Assembly (NCBI GenBank): GCA_001599915.1
Contig: BCIG01000016.1
Coordinates: 186,001 to 250,000, forward strand
DNA length: 64,000 nucleotides
Origin: Symbiotaphrina buchneri
Lineage: Eukaryota; Ascomycota; Symbiotaphrinales; Symbiotaphrinaceae
Direction: 5' to 3'
Shown: positions 22,898 to 34,975 of the stretch, one piece after another
Position numbering within the stretch: position 1 is the stretch's first letter
Layout: each line of letters starts with the position of its first letter
The notes under the pieces: model-generated
Told to the model about the DNA's origin: nothing
The model's database searches: none
The model's input: only the letters and a program-made list of their open reading frames with translations
Translations under genes and position numbers: made by a program

Positions 22898-24136
22898 ATG
22901 ATCGAGCTTGGTTTGGCACGTATTGGCCGCCTAGTCAATGCAAAGCAGCTTCCATGGCGAGCTGTCCATGTTGCGGGCACAAATGGCAAAGGCTCAATCT
23001 GTGCGTATGTCGCTGCCATGCTCCACCAAGCTGGCGTTAAGTGCGGAAGGTTTACTTCTCCTCACCTGATCGATCGATGGGACTGTGTCACCGTCGGCAA
23101 TAAACCAGTGCCCAGCGACCTGTTCCGAGATGTCGAGGCAGACATTCGCGCACTTGATGAGAAAGCCGGCATACATGCGTCAGAGTTTGAGTTGCTGACT
23201 GCAACCGCTTTCGAAATCTTTACACGTCAGGCCGTAGAGGTCGGTGTAATTGAGGTGGGCATGGGGGGAAGGCTGGATGCTACCAACATTCTTCACAAGC
23301 CCCTCGTGACAGTGATCTCGAAGATCGGACTTGATCATGAAGCCTACCTTGGGGACACCATTGAAAAGATTGCCTCGGAAAAGGCAGGGATTCTGAAGCC
23401 CGGCGTACCTTGTGTCGTGGATAGCACGAACGCAGAGGTCGTCCTCGATGTTCTAAAGCTCAGGGCTTCGACTGTGGGAGCATTCCCCTTCGTAGTTGCG
23501 GGAGCGCCATCATCCGCAGCTAGTGTGAAGGCCATCGAGGAAGCACAGTTGGAACCACATCAAAGAGCAAACCTTGCCTGTGCCCTAGCGGCAGTCAAGC
23601 TGGCTTTGTCGAAAATACGGCCGGGGGTCAACGACGAGATCGTGAATGGCTTACTTGTGGCCGCCCGGGATATCTCCTGGCCCGGACGCCTTCAGAAAGC
23701 GAGCATTTCCATGCTTACTGGCCGGAAAGAAGAAGTCCTGGTTGATGGAGCTCACAACGCGCAGTCGGCAGAGGCGCTTAGTGGCTACGTGAAGAAACAC
23801 TTTGGGAAAGAACGGCAATCAGTGACGTGGGTATTGGCAGCCTCGGATGGCAAAGACCTGCGGCAGATCGTGGAGAGGCTTGTGTCATCACCAGACAATG
23901 TTGCTGCGGTGGAGTTTGGGCCTGTGGATGGCATGCCGTGGGTGAAGGCCGCCCCGGCGGCGGAGATCCTTCGCCAGGTAACGGAGTTGGGTATACAGGG
24001 AGGCAGAAGCCGAGACTTTGGTGGTGATATTGTTGGCGCATTGAGGTGGGCAAGTGAAGTCGCACGTGGAGGCCCTCTGGTCGTGGCAGGAAGCTTATAC
24101 CTTGTTGGGGATGTGCTGCGTTTGTTGCACTCCTGA
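22898..24136 (+). CDS. fol3: Dihydrofolate synthase (Mur ligase family)
   Basis: Single-exon gene, 412 residues. ATP-dependent addition of glutamate to dihydropteroate, giving dihydrofolate; cytosolic folate pathway. The protein opens MIELGLARIGRLV, the ATP-binding loop is AGTNGKGS (residues 26-33), then SPHLIDRWDCVTVGNKPV, FELLTATAFEIF and the Mur-ligase core VIEVGMGGRLDATNIL, followed by ISKIGLDHEAYLGDTIEKIASEKAGILKPG. The C-terminal domain starts near WPGRLQ and has VDGAHNAQSAEAL. The short N-terminus without a mitochondrial presequence fits the Fol3 branch rather than folylpolyglutamate synthase Met7, which is longer. Start at 22898 is the first ATG and matches the family. Confidence 0.93.
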   Translation: MIELGLARIGRLVNAKQLPWRAVHVAGTNGKGSICAYVAAMLHQAGVKCGRFTSPHLIDRWDCVTVGNKPVPSDLFRDVEADIRALDEKAGIHASEFELLTATAFEIFTRQAVEVGVIEVGMGGRLDATNILHKPLVTVISKIGLDHEAYLGDTIEKIASEKAGILKPGVPCVVDSTNAEVVLDVLKLRASTVGAFPFVVAGAPSSAASVKAIEEAQLEPHQRANLACALAAVKLALSKIRPGVNDEIVNGLLVAARDISWPGRLQKASISMLTGRKEEVLVDGAHNAQSAEALSGYVKKHFGKERQSVTWVLAASDGKDLRQIVERLVSSPDNVAAVEFGPVDGMPWVKAAPAAEILRQVTELGIQGGRSRDFGGDIVGALRWASEVARGGPLVVAGSLYLVGDVLRLLHS

Positions 24137-25007
24137 ACACTCGATTGGTCCTCCGCCGACCTTGATGTTTAGACGGAAGGGAAACAACACCGTCTAGCTG
24201 TCTGTTCCGCCGCCCCGCCCTTGGATAGCATGCCCATTCTTAGCTTGTGGGCCTCAATGGCAACACGATTTGTGGAATCGCAGATACGAGTCCAACAATA
24301 ATAGTCGTGATACCACATGAGGACACAATTACCTTACCTGTCGCCTCCTACTTTTCCTTTTCCTATGCTCCTTTCTTGTCTTCACATCGTCTTACCTGAT
24401 TTTCCTTCGGCCTCGGCCCCCCTTCGGTACGGTAGAGGATAAGCCACGGTAACGAGGAAGTACCTTAACCAAAGGGAGTTAGTGTTAGACATGAACCCCA
24501 GGTGTAAGGTGTAAGGTACTCGTATCTCCGTCTGTAACCGTCACCGTCACGTTGTTGTTGCTGTTGGCATTGGCGTTGGCGTTGCTCGTCACAGGACGAC
24601 GACTACTTCACTTCCCTTACCTCGTACATTGAGTGAACGCATATGCGCTCGTGCTCGGGAAATCTGGTCCCAAAACCGATCCAAGTCGACCATCCCCGGC
24701 AAAATTGGAGCTGCCCGATCCTCGCATGTAGCCGGTCCTGACCTGATCAAGTCCATCGAGGGACAATCAGCTTCGCGATTGCCTCCATTCTTGCGGACGC
24801 CTCTGTGTTTGGCCTTCCGGCACCCGTTATGCAACTTTAAAGACCTCGGTCCCGTCACTCGGACGAAAACCTCGAGACATCGCCAGATTCCCTAGTGCCG
24901 ACGTCGGACAGCGTCTCTCAGATTCTCGCGTGTTACCATGCTTCCTCCAGGTCGAATTGCACCCTGATCGGACGGTACGGGACCTTGTTCCTCGTAGGAG
25001 TGACGAG
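24137..25007. repeat. Upstream region of sepH with AAGGTA motifs and GTTGTTG/GTTGGC repeats
   Basis: These 871 bases contain motif-family members from 24328 to 24525 (TTACCTTACCTG, GAAGTACCTTAACC, GGTGTAAGGTGTAAGGTAC) and a short imperfect triplet/hexamer run near 24551-24588. The last 400 bases probably include the leader of the kinase mRNA; short frames in it lack support. Confidence 0.5.
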
Positions 25008-28000
25008 ATGCCTTCAGAACCGGGCCTGCAGTCTCGCGGCCAGTCACCTGATGCGCAGGTCACGATGCAGAAGCCAGGGAAAGGCAGACAGCCACTCTCG
25101 GAGCTGAAGTTGCCAGGCCGGACCAAGGAGAATGGCCCTCAAAAGGCGGCGCAGGACGTCGCTGGGTTGAAAGACTATGTTCGTTGGCCATAGCCCCGAC
25201 GCTGTCTGTCCGCATATGGCCCGCTAATCCTTATGATCATAGCAATTGGGTGACTGCCTGGGGAAAGGCGCCTTCGGGTCCGTCTATCGGGCTCTGAACT
25301 GGGGGACGGGGGAGACCGTGGCGATAAAGCAGGTCAAGCTTGCGGATCTTCCGAAAAGCGAATTGAGGGTCATCATGGTTCGTTTTCTGGCTGTTCTTAT
25401 TGGTGTTCCAAGGGATGCTGACCAGTGTCAAGCTCGAAATCGACCTACTGAAGAACCTGCATGTGAGCGTGGGCCCTGATCTCGTTTTACATGTCGTAGA
25501 CTGATACTGTTTTCTAGCATCCGAACATCGTCAAATATCACGGCTTCGTTAAATCTGCCGAATCTCTGTATATTATCCTAGAGTAAGCCCAACTTCCGCC
25601 TCTGCAACCGCTCCTCACTGATTGAAACAAGGTACTGCGAGAATGGCTCGCTCCATTCGATATGTAAAAACTTCGGCAAATTTCCTGAAAACCTCGTCGG
25701 GCTCTATATGGCACAGGTCTTGCGTGGGTTATTATATCTGCATGAGCAAGGTGTCATCCATCGTGATATTAAAGGCGCCAACATCCTCACAACCAAAGAA
25801 GGCCTGGTGAAGCTCGCGGATTTTGGAGTAGCCACGAGGACTACAGGCCTCAGCGAGTCTGCGGTGGTGGGCACACCGTATTGGATGGCTCCGGAAGTCA
25901 TCGAGCTCTCCGGGGCTACTGCGGCATCTGATATTTGGAGTTTAGGCTGCACGGTCATTGAACTCCTTGATCGCAAGCCACCTTATCACAAGTTGCAGCC
26001 AATGCATGCGCTTTTCCGCATAGTCAATGATGATCACCCACCATTGCCAGAAGGCACTTCTCCGGTCTGGAGCCCTCGTTCCATTCACCATCCCTGTAAC
26101 TGACTAGGATTTTAGGCAGCTCGCGATTTTCTTATGCAATGTTTCCAGAAAGATCCTAATCTGAGGGTTTCTGCGCGGAAGCTTTTGAAACACCCCTGGA
26201 TAGTCAACGCGCGGAGAACAGATTCTGTCGTCCCCACACAGCCAACTAAATATGATGAGGCGGTCAAAAGCGTCCAACAGTGGAATGAAAAACTGAAATC
26301 ACCTGGCGCTGCGTCAGCCCGTAAGGCATCCAGACCCCATCTCAACCTCTCTGGTACCGCCGACGTCACGGGGCAAAAGCCCTCTCGATTGGAGCCAGCA
26401 AGATCCGAACCAATACCGTACAAGCCGAATAACCCGCCAGATGTGTTTCGGTCCCCGGAAAGCCGTGCGGACGACAACTGGGACGAAGATTTTGCTTCTG
26501 GCATATCGCCGAGTGCAATGCTATTGCCTCATCTCAGACCTCTTGACAACTTTGGAGGCATGCTATCCACTGACAAGCTGAAGGCATATGCCTCAGTTAA
26601 TCCCACTAGTGCTGCGGACAAGTGGGATGATGGCTTCGAGGGCGATCTCACTGTTAAAAGCCCGATCCAACCTCAGGAGACCGATCCTCTAAGGACCATT
26701 CGACCTTACGGGCTTGGTCTGGGAGTTCATGACGGCGAGCCTCGGCCGCACCCTAGCGAACATAAGGATCAGGGGCGCCAAATGGAAGCACCGGCGTTTA
26801 AGACACCTCTGCCATTAAGACCCGCGAGTCTTTTTAGAGAAGACTCGGTCGAGGACTACTCCGACTTGGTCGCTTCAAGTGAAGCAGCGTTTGAACAAAA
26901 AGTCCGTGGTCTAAAGGTTTGTATCCCTTGCGCTTGACAGCCCAGTCGTTGTAGCTGATCTCACAAGGAATCGAATCCCACCTCCCCCAGACTGTACCGT
27001 CCATCAGATTTGGAGAGTTTCCATCTGCCGGTCCAACCAAGTGCAGTGAAAAATGTGGCTCCCAGACAGCCATACAAGACTCCTGACCAGGATGGCGCTA
27101 TAAGAAGAACAAGGTCATCTGTGGAGATTCAACGCTATGCAGAAGACGAAGAAGACGAGGACTTTTCGGATGTATTTGGTCATGAAGGTGGCCTTGATGA
27201 GCCCGAGAAGGGTGACAACGGGTCGGAGCGTGGCACGCTGATGCTTAATTCTAAGCTATCAAATAATTCTTGGGTAAGCTCCAATGCCATGATCTGGGAC
27301 GCCCCTAACCTGATGGTCACAGCTGGGAGATGAAGATGACGAGGACGATCCGTTCGAGCAACTGGAGGGTTTCGACGAAATGGGTTTGCCGCCAGTCATT
27401 GATCATTTGAGAGCAACGCTGACGGGCCATTAGATCTGGAGGCTAATATCGCGCGAGACAAACATGCAAGGCTCTGTACTCTTGTAGAGAGCCTTGTCAG
27501 TTCTCTGAAAACATCCCAAGCAGAAGACATGTTAGCGGATCTGTCGGAGCAACTTGTGAGTGAACTTCACTAGACATAGAGGATGCCACTTACCTAGCGT
27601 AGCTCATGGTCCTTCTGGAGTCCCCTGAGACAAAAACAGTCGTTATAAGCGCTCATGGAATGTTGCCAATTCTGGAGATCTTGGAGAACTGTACGCGGCG
27701 CGATGTCATTTCCCAGCTCCTCAAGATTGTGAATGCAGTAAGTCCGCTCAATCCTCCGGGGATAATCGCCGATGCTCACGGCGCCAGATCACCTTTGGTG
27801 ATGTAGAGATCCAGGAGAACCTGTGTTTTGTTGGCGGTATCCCAATACTCACTAAATTTGCCGCAAAACGATATCCAAGTGAGATCCGATTAGAGGCTGC
27901 TTCTTTTGTCCGACAGATCTGCCAGTCTTCAACACTCACATTGCAGATGTTTGTCAGTTGCGGTGGTCTCAACGTGCTCGTTGAATTCCTCGAGGAGGAC

Positions 28001-29675
28001 TATGACGCTGAAAGGGATCTAGTCTTGATAGGGGTAAATGGAATTTGGAGTGTCTTCGAGCTACAGGTGGGTCCACCGCCTCGAGTTGACCGCGTCTTCC
28101 TGATCAGGCTAGGGTCCAACTCCAAAGAATGACTTTTGTCGTATTTTCAGCCGAAGCGCCGTGTTGTATCCCCTGTCGTTGGTCCTCAATAGGGTCCTCG
28201 ATGAGCGCGGGGAATCTGCTCTCCTCATCCAAGGCCGGATCGTGAACATATTCCTACTCTTTTCACAAGCTGAAAACCATGTCAAAGAGATGGTTGCTGA
28301 TCGTATGGTTCTAAAACGTAAGCATCACAGTGAGGTCTGGTCCGGGAGCTCTCTAATCTTGTGCAGGGGTTCTGAAGGATCTGAAGAGGATGTCACCGAA
28401 CCATCAGATCACGATGCTGAAGTTCATTAAGAACCTCTCCATGCTCTCGACTACACTGGACTCCCTACAAAACTCAAATGCCATTGAGGTGCTCACCGAT
28501 CTCCTCAGCTCAAAGATGAAAGAACCACAGTTCCGAGAAATATCGAACCAGATACTCAACACTATGTACAATCTGTGTCGGCTGAGTAAGACACGGCAAG
28601 AAGACGCGGCCCTCAGTGGTCTCGTCCCTTTGCTGCAAAGGATTGTAAAGACGGAGAGGCCATTGAAGGAGTTTGCTCTTCCCATCCTTTGCGATATGGC
28701 GCATTCGGGCAAGGTGGGACGGAAAGTCTTGTGGCAAAATAAAGGGCTGCCGTTCTACATATCGCTCCTGGCCGACCCTTACTGGCAAGTCACGGCATTG
28801 GACGCCATATTTGTATGGTAAGTATTCGGATAGTACTCCACTGACATCTGTATATTGACTGTTATGGCAGGCTACAAGAAGAAACAGCTAAGGTTGAAGA
28901 ACACCTATTACACAGCGCTTTCGCAGATGCCATTGTAAAATGTTTCACGACGTCCAAAGCGAATGCTTTCGAAAACCTGCTAGAACCATTACAGAAACTG
29001 TTGCGGCTAAGTCCGCCCATTGCGATGTCGCTCGGACGGCCAGACTTATTTTCTAGGGTCTTGCAGAAACTGCGCCATGGAAAGGCCGTCGTCAGGTTGA
29101 ATCTCCTGCGCATAGTCCGAAGTATATGCGATTCGAGCGATGAACAGGGAGGTCTTATCCGGCGCCATGGACTCTTTGAGGCTATCAAGAAACTGGCCGA
29201 GAATGACTCGGCAGTGCTGGTTAGGAACATGGCTAGTGAATTGGTTAAATCGAGCATGCAGTACGATCAGCGCGGCCTGGACTATTCTCGTTCCAAAACT
29301 GCTCATCGCACGGGTCCATCGCACTCGTCGCCTGTGCTACCAAGCAGCAGATCCGTTCCGTCTACTCCCCACGACGGAACGGTCGGTCGTTTCCCGGATT
29401 ATTTGAATACCAAAGAGCAAAGGAGCCCCCAGAGTCCTCGCAGTGCCGGAGGCCTTCGACTAGGACGGGCTGAGGTCGGTGCGCCTGACGGTCGTGCATG
29501 GGCCGGCAACAGTGCTGGCGTGCCGTCCAGGAGCAGGCTGCCGCGCAGCTCTGTCATAGCACCGTCTAGACTATCGATGGCCGCGCCCCAGGAGAAGGAG
29601 AGCGGCTCGCCAAGCGCGGCAATTGCGAACCTCGGTTCTAGACGACGGCGCCAGACAAGTGGGGAAGTGCGTTAG
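25008..29675 (+). CDS. sepH: Septation initiation kinase SepH/Cdc7
   Basis: STE-type protein kinase of the septation initiation network, acting at spindle pole bodies to start septum formation. I reconstruct 14 exons: 25008-25178, 25243-25377, 25433-25462, 25518-25582, 25632-26064, 26116-26916, 26968-27273, 27323-27383, 27434-27555, 27603-27737, 27788-28066, 28113-28317, 28367-28817, 28871-29675; total 1332 residues, near the length of the A. nidulans protein as I recall it. Kinase landmarks: [52 protein letters not shown] linker with DEDFSDVFG and [17 protein letters not shown] follows, then an all-helical ARM-like half ([63 protein letters not shown]). The tail is Ser/Arg-rich. Thirteen short introns (46-64 bp) make this the most fragmented gene in the window. 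Confidence 0.95.
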
Positions 29676-30335
29676 AGGAGGTGCTATGTTTGCACGATGC
29701 TCTTGTTCTGTTCCTCTTCGGTCTGTTGTTCACGTGGTGCCCTCTCATAGTTGCATCTTGACGGCGTTGAGCTTTTCCTGCATTTCTGAGAGCATGCATG
29801 GTAGGCGCGGTGATAGGGAATACCTTTCAAGCTTCGACCAGTGGCGTCGGCCTGGGCACAGCCTGGACGCTTATGGTCTGTGGAGTAGAAAGCGGCACAA
29901 TTAGATAGCAGCTCTCCATTTGCGGATCACTCAATGACTACCTTGTGCCATAGTTGTTGGTGACGATGCAATCTTCTTTCCGTCGCTGATAAGATAAGCG
30001 GGGGTCGCGCCAGGGGCTTTACTCTCAAAATAGGGGGCCCGCCCGTACCGTACTTCGTAGAGGTACGAAGTAGTAGGGCGGGGTGCAGCGACCGCGTAGG
30101 CAAGAAGTAAAAAGTGCGGCGAGAGTGCCGAGCTTGGGCGGAAGTGAGAGGTCGAGAAAGCGTCCATCATCAGCATCAACTTCTCCATCAGCATCAGCAC
30201 GGCGTATAAGCACCCCGAGAACCAAGAAAATAACGAGATGCGGTCCACCTCGCTATAGCGGCGGATGCTGCAGCGCCCTATATAATTGCCCTTTCTCGTT
30301 CTTGCATTGGGCCGACGTTGCCATTGTAGTTGGCA
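29676..30335. other. Intergenic region with a TACTTCGTA / TACGAAGTA inverted repeat
   Basis: These 660 bases lie between two plus-strand genes. At 30051-30072 there is a perfect inverted repeat, TACTTCGTA, a 4-base loop, TACGAAGTA. It sits about 270 bases before the next start codon. No gene is seen. Confidence 0.5.
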
Positions 30336-32254
30336 ATGGTCCGTGAATTGCTGTCCTTGAACGCGCTGCTGCGACGATCGGGTGGTTGGACTTGCCCGAG
30401 ATGCTTGCTGCAGCAGAAGAGACCATACAATCGAGAAAGATCCAGTGCTTCGACTGCGAGTTCCGGTTACTCTCGACGGCGCCCGCGGCGAACGGTTGTG
30501 CTCTATGCGACAACTGGAGGCGCTCTTGGAGCAGCCGCCCTTGCCTTCTCCGACGACATCAAACATGGGTATGCCGCTGCTGAACGGTCAGGCCGAGTGT
30601 TGACGGCGTTAGCTATTTGCATCAATGAGTACGCGCCGGATCTGCCATGCAATCCTCCGACGACTGACGGTTTTGACAGTTACCGGACTACGCTGAATCG
30701 CGCCGCCGACGGTGAGAAGGAGAATGCCTTGCTGCTCAAGGAGTGCCATAAGCGCTGTGCTGAGCGGACATTGCGCGTGATGGAGAAGAATGGATCTATC
30801 TTCATCAAGCTGGGCCAGCACCTGAGCAGCATGAACTATCTCTTGCCGCTCGAGTGGACCACAACATTCATCCCGTTGCAAGATAAATGCCCCGTTTCCT
30901 CCTTCGAGGCCATCGAGGAGATGTTCCAAACAGATACTGGCCTAAATATATCAGACATGTTCTCGGAGTTTGAGAGGGAGCCGCTGGGTGCCGCGTCCCT
31001 AGCCCAGGTTCATCGGGCAACTTTGATGGAGAATGGCGAGAGGGTGGCTGTGAAGGTCCAGCATCCGGTTTTACAGGAGTGGGTCCCATTGGACCTCGCT
31101 CTTACCAGGTTCACTTTCTCAGCGTTGAAACGCTTTTTCCCGGAATATGATCTTAGTTGGCTTTCAGACGAAATGGAAGCATCGTTGCCACAGGAACTGG
31201 ACTTTAGGCGTGAAAGCGAGAACGCCCAGAGGGCCAAGGCCTACTTCCAGAAAATCAAACATATCCCGCTCGTCATACCTGGGGGTAGGTGGGTTATCCC
31301 TGTTGCAGTGATAGAGGCTGACCGCTCAAGTGATTTGGGCGAAGAAACGCATACTAGTCATGGAGTATATCACCGGCCACCGGCCAGATGACCTTGCTTT
31401 TCTCGATGCAAATGGAATAAGTCGCGACGAAGTCTCCGCAGCATTTGCCCACATATTCAACGAGATGATCTTTGGTGACGGAGCACCATTGCATTGCGAT
31501 CCTCACGGCGGTAACATAGCGATCCGGAAAAATACTTCGCGGCGGACGCCAAACTTTGACATCATTCTTTATGACCATGGCCTGTATAGAGATATCCCAA
31601 AGCCATTGAAGCGCTCGTATGCAAAGCTCTGGCTGGCTGTGATCGATTCCGATGAAAGGAATATGCGCAAATACGCCAAGGAAGTGGCGGGCATCAGCGA
31701 TGAGCAATTCCCTTTGTTCGCGAGTGCGATCACCGGGCGGGACTCGAGGGTGCTGCTCGAATCAGTGGCCACCCCGCGAACGCAGGAAGAGAGAGAACAC
31801 ATGTCCCAGGCACTCAGTGAGGGACTGCTTCAGCAGCTCGTCCAGTTGCTTGGGCAAGTACCCCGTACGTGTTAGGACCTCTCTGCCGGTTTACATCGTT
31901 TCTCACCTCTATAGGAATCATCCTTCTCATACTCAAGACTAATGATCTCAGTGAGTGTATCTCTGCCAAGTAGTTGTACTTGTTCGCTAACCAAAGGTTG
32001 CAACAGCGCGGAGTCTGGACGAGAACCTTCACACCAGACAAGGTCCAGCCAGAACATTTTTGATCCTTGCACGTTACTGCTCGCGGACCGTCTTTGAAGA
32101 GCAGATGGAGGCGATCCGTGGATATGGAAGCATGCTGAGGCCGGCAAACATGTTTCGCCTGATACGCGCTTGGGCATCTTTCACGCGAGTGGAGCTCAAA
32201 CTAACTTTGTATGAGAGCTATCTTTCTTTAAAGCGCTTCCTCGGTCTTGCCTGA
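30336..32254 (+). CDS. ABC1/ADCK-family atypical kinase, mitochondrial (Mcp2/Cqd2-like)
   Basis: Exons 30336-31284, 31331-31864, 31915-31950 and 32007-32254; introns 46, 50 and 56 bp; 588 residues. Inner-membrane atypical kinase of the UbiB/ABC1 group, linked in yeast to coenzyme Q distribution and phospholipid balance. An Arg-rich N-terminus precedes a membrane helix (TVVLYATTGGALGAAALAF), fitting mitochondrial targeting. Family motifs: SIFIKLGQHLSS (the KxGQ loop), GAASLAQVHRA (Ala-rich nucleotide loop in place of the Gly loop), VAVKVQHP, CDPHGGNIAI (catalytic Asp/Asn) and LYDHGLYR (metal-binding Asp). Closest to ADCK1/Mcp2 by the LLPLEWTTTFIPLQDKCP segment. The start at 30336 is the first ATG. 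Convergent with the NAD carrier gene. Confidence 0.92.
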
Positions 32255-32720
32255 GGCTGCCACACGGATAGATGCATCGGCCTAGAAGATACAGGGGCTA
32301 CCTTCATAAGAGCTGTGACGGGCTCCAAATAGAGATCTTTCCTATTCTCCGGGTGTACTTAAAATACCCAGCGGCGATACGGCCCACATCCGAGTCGGCT
32401 TGTGTTGACCTCGCTATATACATCACCCTTACACGAAACCTAACAATCGAATATCATCGCTGATGCTGCGTAACGCCAAGTGATTCGAAGCCGGTCTGCC
32501 ACGGACATGGCCCCTGAAATACCAGTACATGATACCCATTGAAGGAAGAAAAACGCCCCAACGGGCCGAATACGGTCCCGAAGACTCGATGCGCCTGAAC
32601 GTGACATCGCTGCGGGACTGCTGCTATGCGTTTTCCCTTGCCCTTGCTCTGGTAATGTGGGCTCCACCTCGCCGCGCTCCGTGCGCACAGCCGACGCCAC
32701 CACCTCTAATGCTCTCTGTG
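32255..32720. other. Convergent intergenic region, nothing recognised
   Basis: These 466 bases separate the 3' ends of the kinase and carrier genes. No gene or notable motif is seen. Confidence 0.4.
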
Positions 32721-34009
32721 TCAAGTCGTCTTTTCATAGCCTGCGGCTTCCTGAATTGCTAGTTTTTGGTGCCCTCGTGCCTGTAAACGGTTGATCGAAC
32801 CTTTCAGGTATTCGTACGTCATCATGGTCGTCATGGCAGCTGGAACAGCTCTCAAAAGATTGGTACCCATGCCGTTGTAGAATGCCCTCCAGCCCTCCTC
32901 CTGGAGCATGACCCTACAAGTCTGCAGCACCCCCCGATACCGTGGTGTGTTCCTCATACCATCAGACGATGATACACCCGGCGGTCGACCATAGTCGGGC
33001 AGCCGGTCTTTGCCCCCCCGGAAAGCAATCCCCTCCTGGGAGTCACGGGGAAAAGACCTTTGTTGGGTCTGCAATCGCGTTCTTATCACTTCGTGAGGAT
33101 AAGTAGCACAACTGGCACAGAGCTTGCTGAGCAGCGTTGCGGAGAATATGCCAACCCAATGTGTATTGTTCCCCTCGGAAGCCTCCTCACCCAAGGCCTG
33201 TCCGGTGAACTGCATCTTGAAGAACTCATACAAGGGAAACTGGACGGCTACATGTGTCAGCCCTAGTAGGGCCGGGGTCAGACCGGAGTAAAACGCCCGA
33301 AACCCTTCATTGCGATATATCTTTCGAGCAGCATCCAGCGTCGAGGTGTACTGCCAGGGGGTCCTGAATCCATCTGATCCCGATGCCATTGAGACTTGCG
33401 ACATGAGCCGTGTCTTGATAACCCATATCGGGTTGGTAACCATGGTGGAGCACGCTCCGGCCGTGACGGAAGCGCAGAGGTGTGCTAGCCACTTGCTATC
33501 TGTGGATCGCAGTAAGCCGACTGAATGGTTGGGGACTGACATTGATGACACTCACCTGTCTTCGAGTAGGCGATCTGGCGGCAATTATCATAGACTGTCA
33601 GGAAGACTGCCCATGTAGGTAGATAACCCAACAGCATGGGGGTGAGCCCGCGATACATCCCTCTCAAGCCCTCCTCTCTCCATATCAGCTTCGCAGTCCC
33701 TACCATGCCCTTATAAATCGGCGACTGGCCCGGTCGTGCCGCTGGTCTTTTGCCAAAACCGCCGTGGGCTTGCAAGTTCGTCTTGATAACATCAAGCGGG
33801 CAAGTGACGATGCCTGACGCAATCCCCCCGCTCGCGCCACAGATGGCATTGATATATGATGGTGGCACTTTCAACGACAGGAATTCGGCGCGCGTGAGCG
33901 GCGAAGAGAGATCGGAGCCCGCCATGAGCTTCGTGGAGGCTGGGTTATGCGACGTAGCATACTGGGGCGGCGGGTCTGACGATGCGGAATGTTCGCGATC
34001 CAAAGCCAT
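32721..34009 (-). CDS. Mitochondrial carrier, NAD+ transporter type (Ndt1/Yia6-like)
   Basis: Exons (minus) 33556-34009 and 32721-33499, intron 56 bp (GTGAGT...CCACAG); 410 residues. Six-helix solute carrier of the inner mitochondrial membrane. The three signature repeats are CPLDVIKTNLQ, NPIWVIKTRLM and YPHEVIRTRLQ. GYLPTWAVFLTVYD, THVAVQFPLYEFFK and TNLLRAVPAAMTTMMTYEYLK match the NAD+ carrier subgroup of yeast rather than the pyrimidine carrier Rim2. A loop between the last repeats carries an insert of roughly 35 residues (about FRGGKDRLPDYGRPPGVSSS) not typical of yeast proteins. The start at 34009 is the first ATG; an open frame continues upstream without ATG, so a short extra 5' exon is possible. 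Confidence 0.88.
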
Positions 34010-34975
34010 GCTCGGCCTAGATGCGAGGATATCGGCGGCCACGATTTTGCCTGGCCATGCAGAGGGGTTGATTGTTGACGTTGCGGCCTGCGGGGTCTGC
34101 GAGCTGCCCGCCCAGCACCTTTCCTGAAATCGTGAAGTAGGAGACGGGAAGCGGCTACCGGGACAAAAGGTCCATTATTGGAGGGAGGCAAAAGACAGGC
34201 CTGAGATGAGTTGAGTTGGAGTCGAGCCGAGTTGATCTGGAGTCGACCAGGGTCGAGGGGTCGGTATATATTTCCTTCCTACCTGTCCCACTTTGCGATA
34301 ATGGCCTGCGGGTTCTGGTCGTGGTTGTGCTGCGGTGCGGTTGTGATGTTGGGTCGATTGCGTTTCCCGCCGACTCGACACCGTTCTGTGGTCGTTCCTT
34401 TTGCTCGTGGGACGTACCAATTGACAGACGTGCGTGAGGTGGTTTATGGATCACTGAATGATATGGAGATAGTGACGGGAGTGTAGTGAGTGTGTGTGGT
34501 ACGAATAGTGTAGTGCCTGCCCGCGTACACAGGTGTACATCACACCCGCCTTGCCTTCCAGGTTACTTACCTACTTTACCATACCTGAGATACCGTAAGG
34601 TAAGGTGCCTTACCCTACTGCATACCTTACCAATACAACCACTCATACCCTACGAAATCATTGGCCAATGGAGATGGAGGGAATTGGGAAACGCCCCCTG
34701 TGTGTATGACTAAGCAAATCTGCCCGGGCCGTCGAATCATTTGCGTGGGTGCCAATGAAAGAACGACGACAGAACCCCGACGGACCAAAAGGCTTCCATT
34801 GACCTGGTTGATATCCCAGTTGACGGCGTGATCCCTTTCCCTCCCCACGAACATCGCCAACCACCGACACAGTACAGGCAGGGCCCCCTTATCTCTACTT
34901 GTCCTTACTTGTCCCTCATCACTAATCTGCTCATTTGCTGCAGGTGTTGCCGTGCTTTGAGGCTTTTCCTCCGCC
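34010..34975. promoter_or_regulatory. Divergent promoter region, NAD carrier / qcr7, with TACCTT cluster
   Basis: These 966 bases lie between two divergent nuclear genes for mitochondrial proteins. A cluster of the motif family occupies 34555-34635 (TTACTTACCTACTTTACCATACC, CCGTAAGGTAAGGTGCCTTACC, CATACCTTACC). It could serve both genes. Confidence 0.55.

Noticed and set aside
16978-29675. Secondary-metabolite or defence gene cluster
   Set aside because: The hydrolase, kinase, folate and septation genes share no pathway, and no synthase, transporter or cluster regulator is present.
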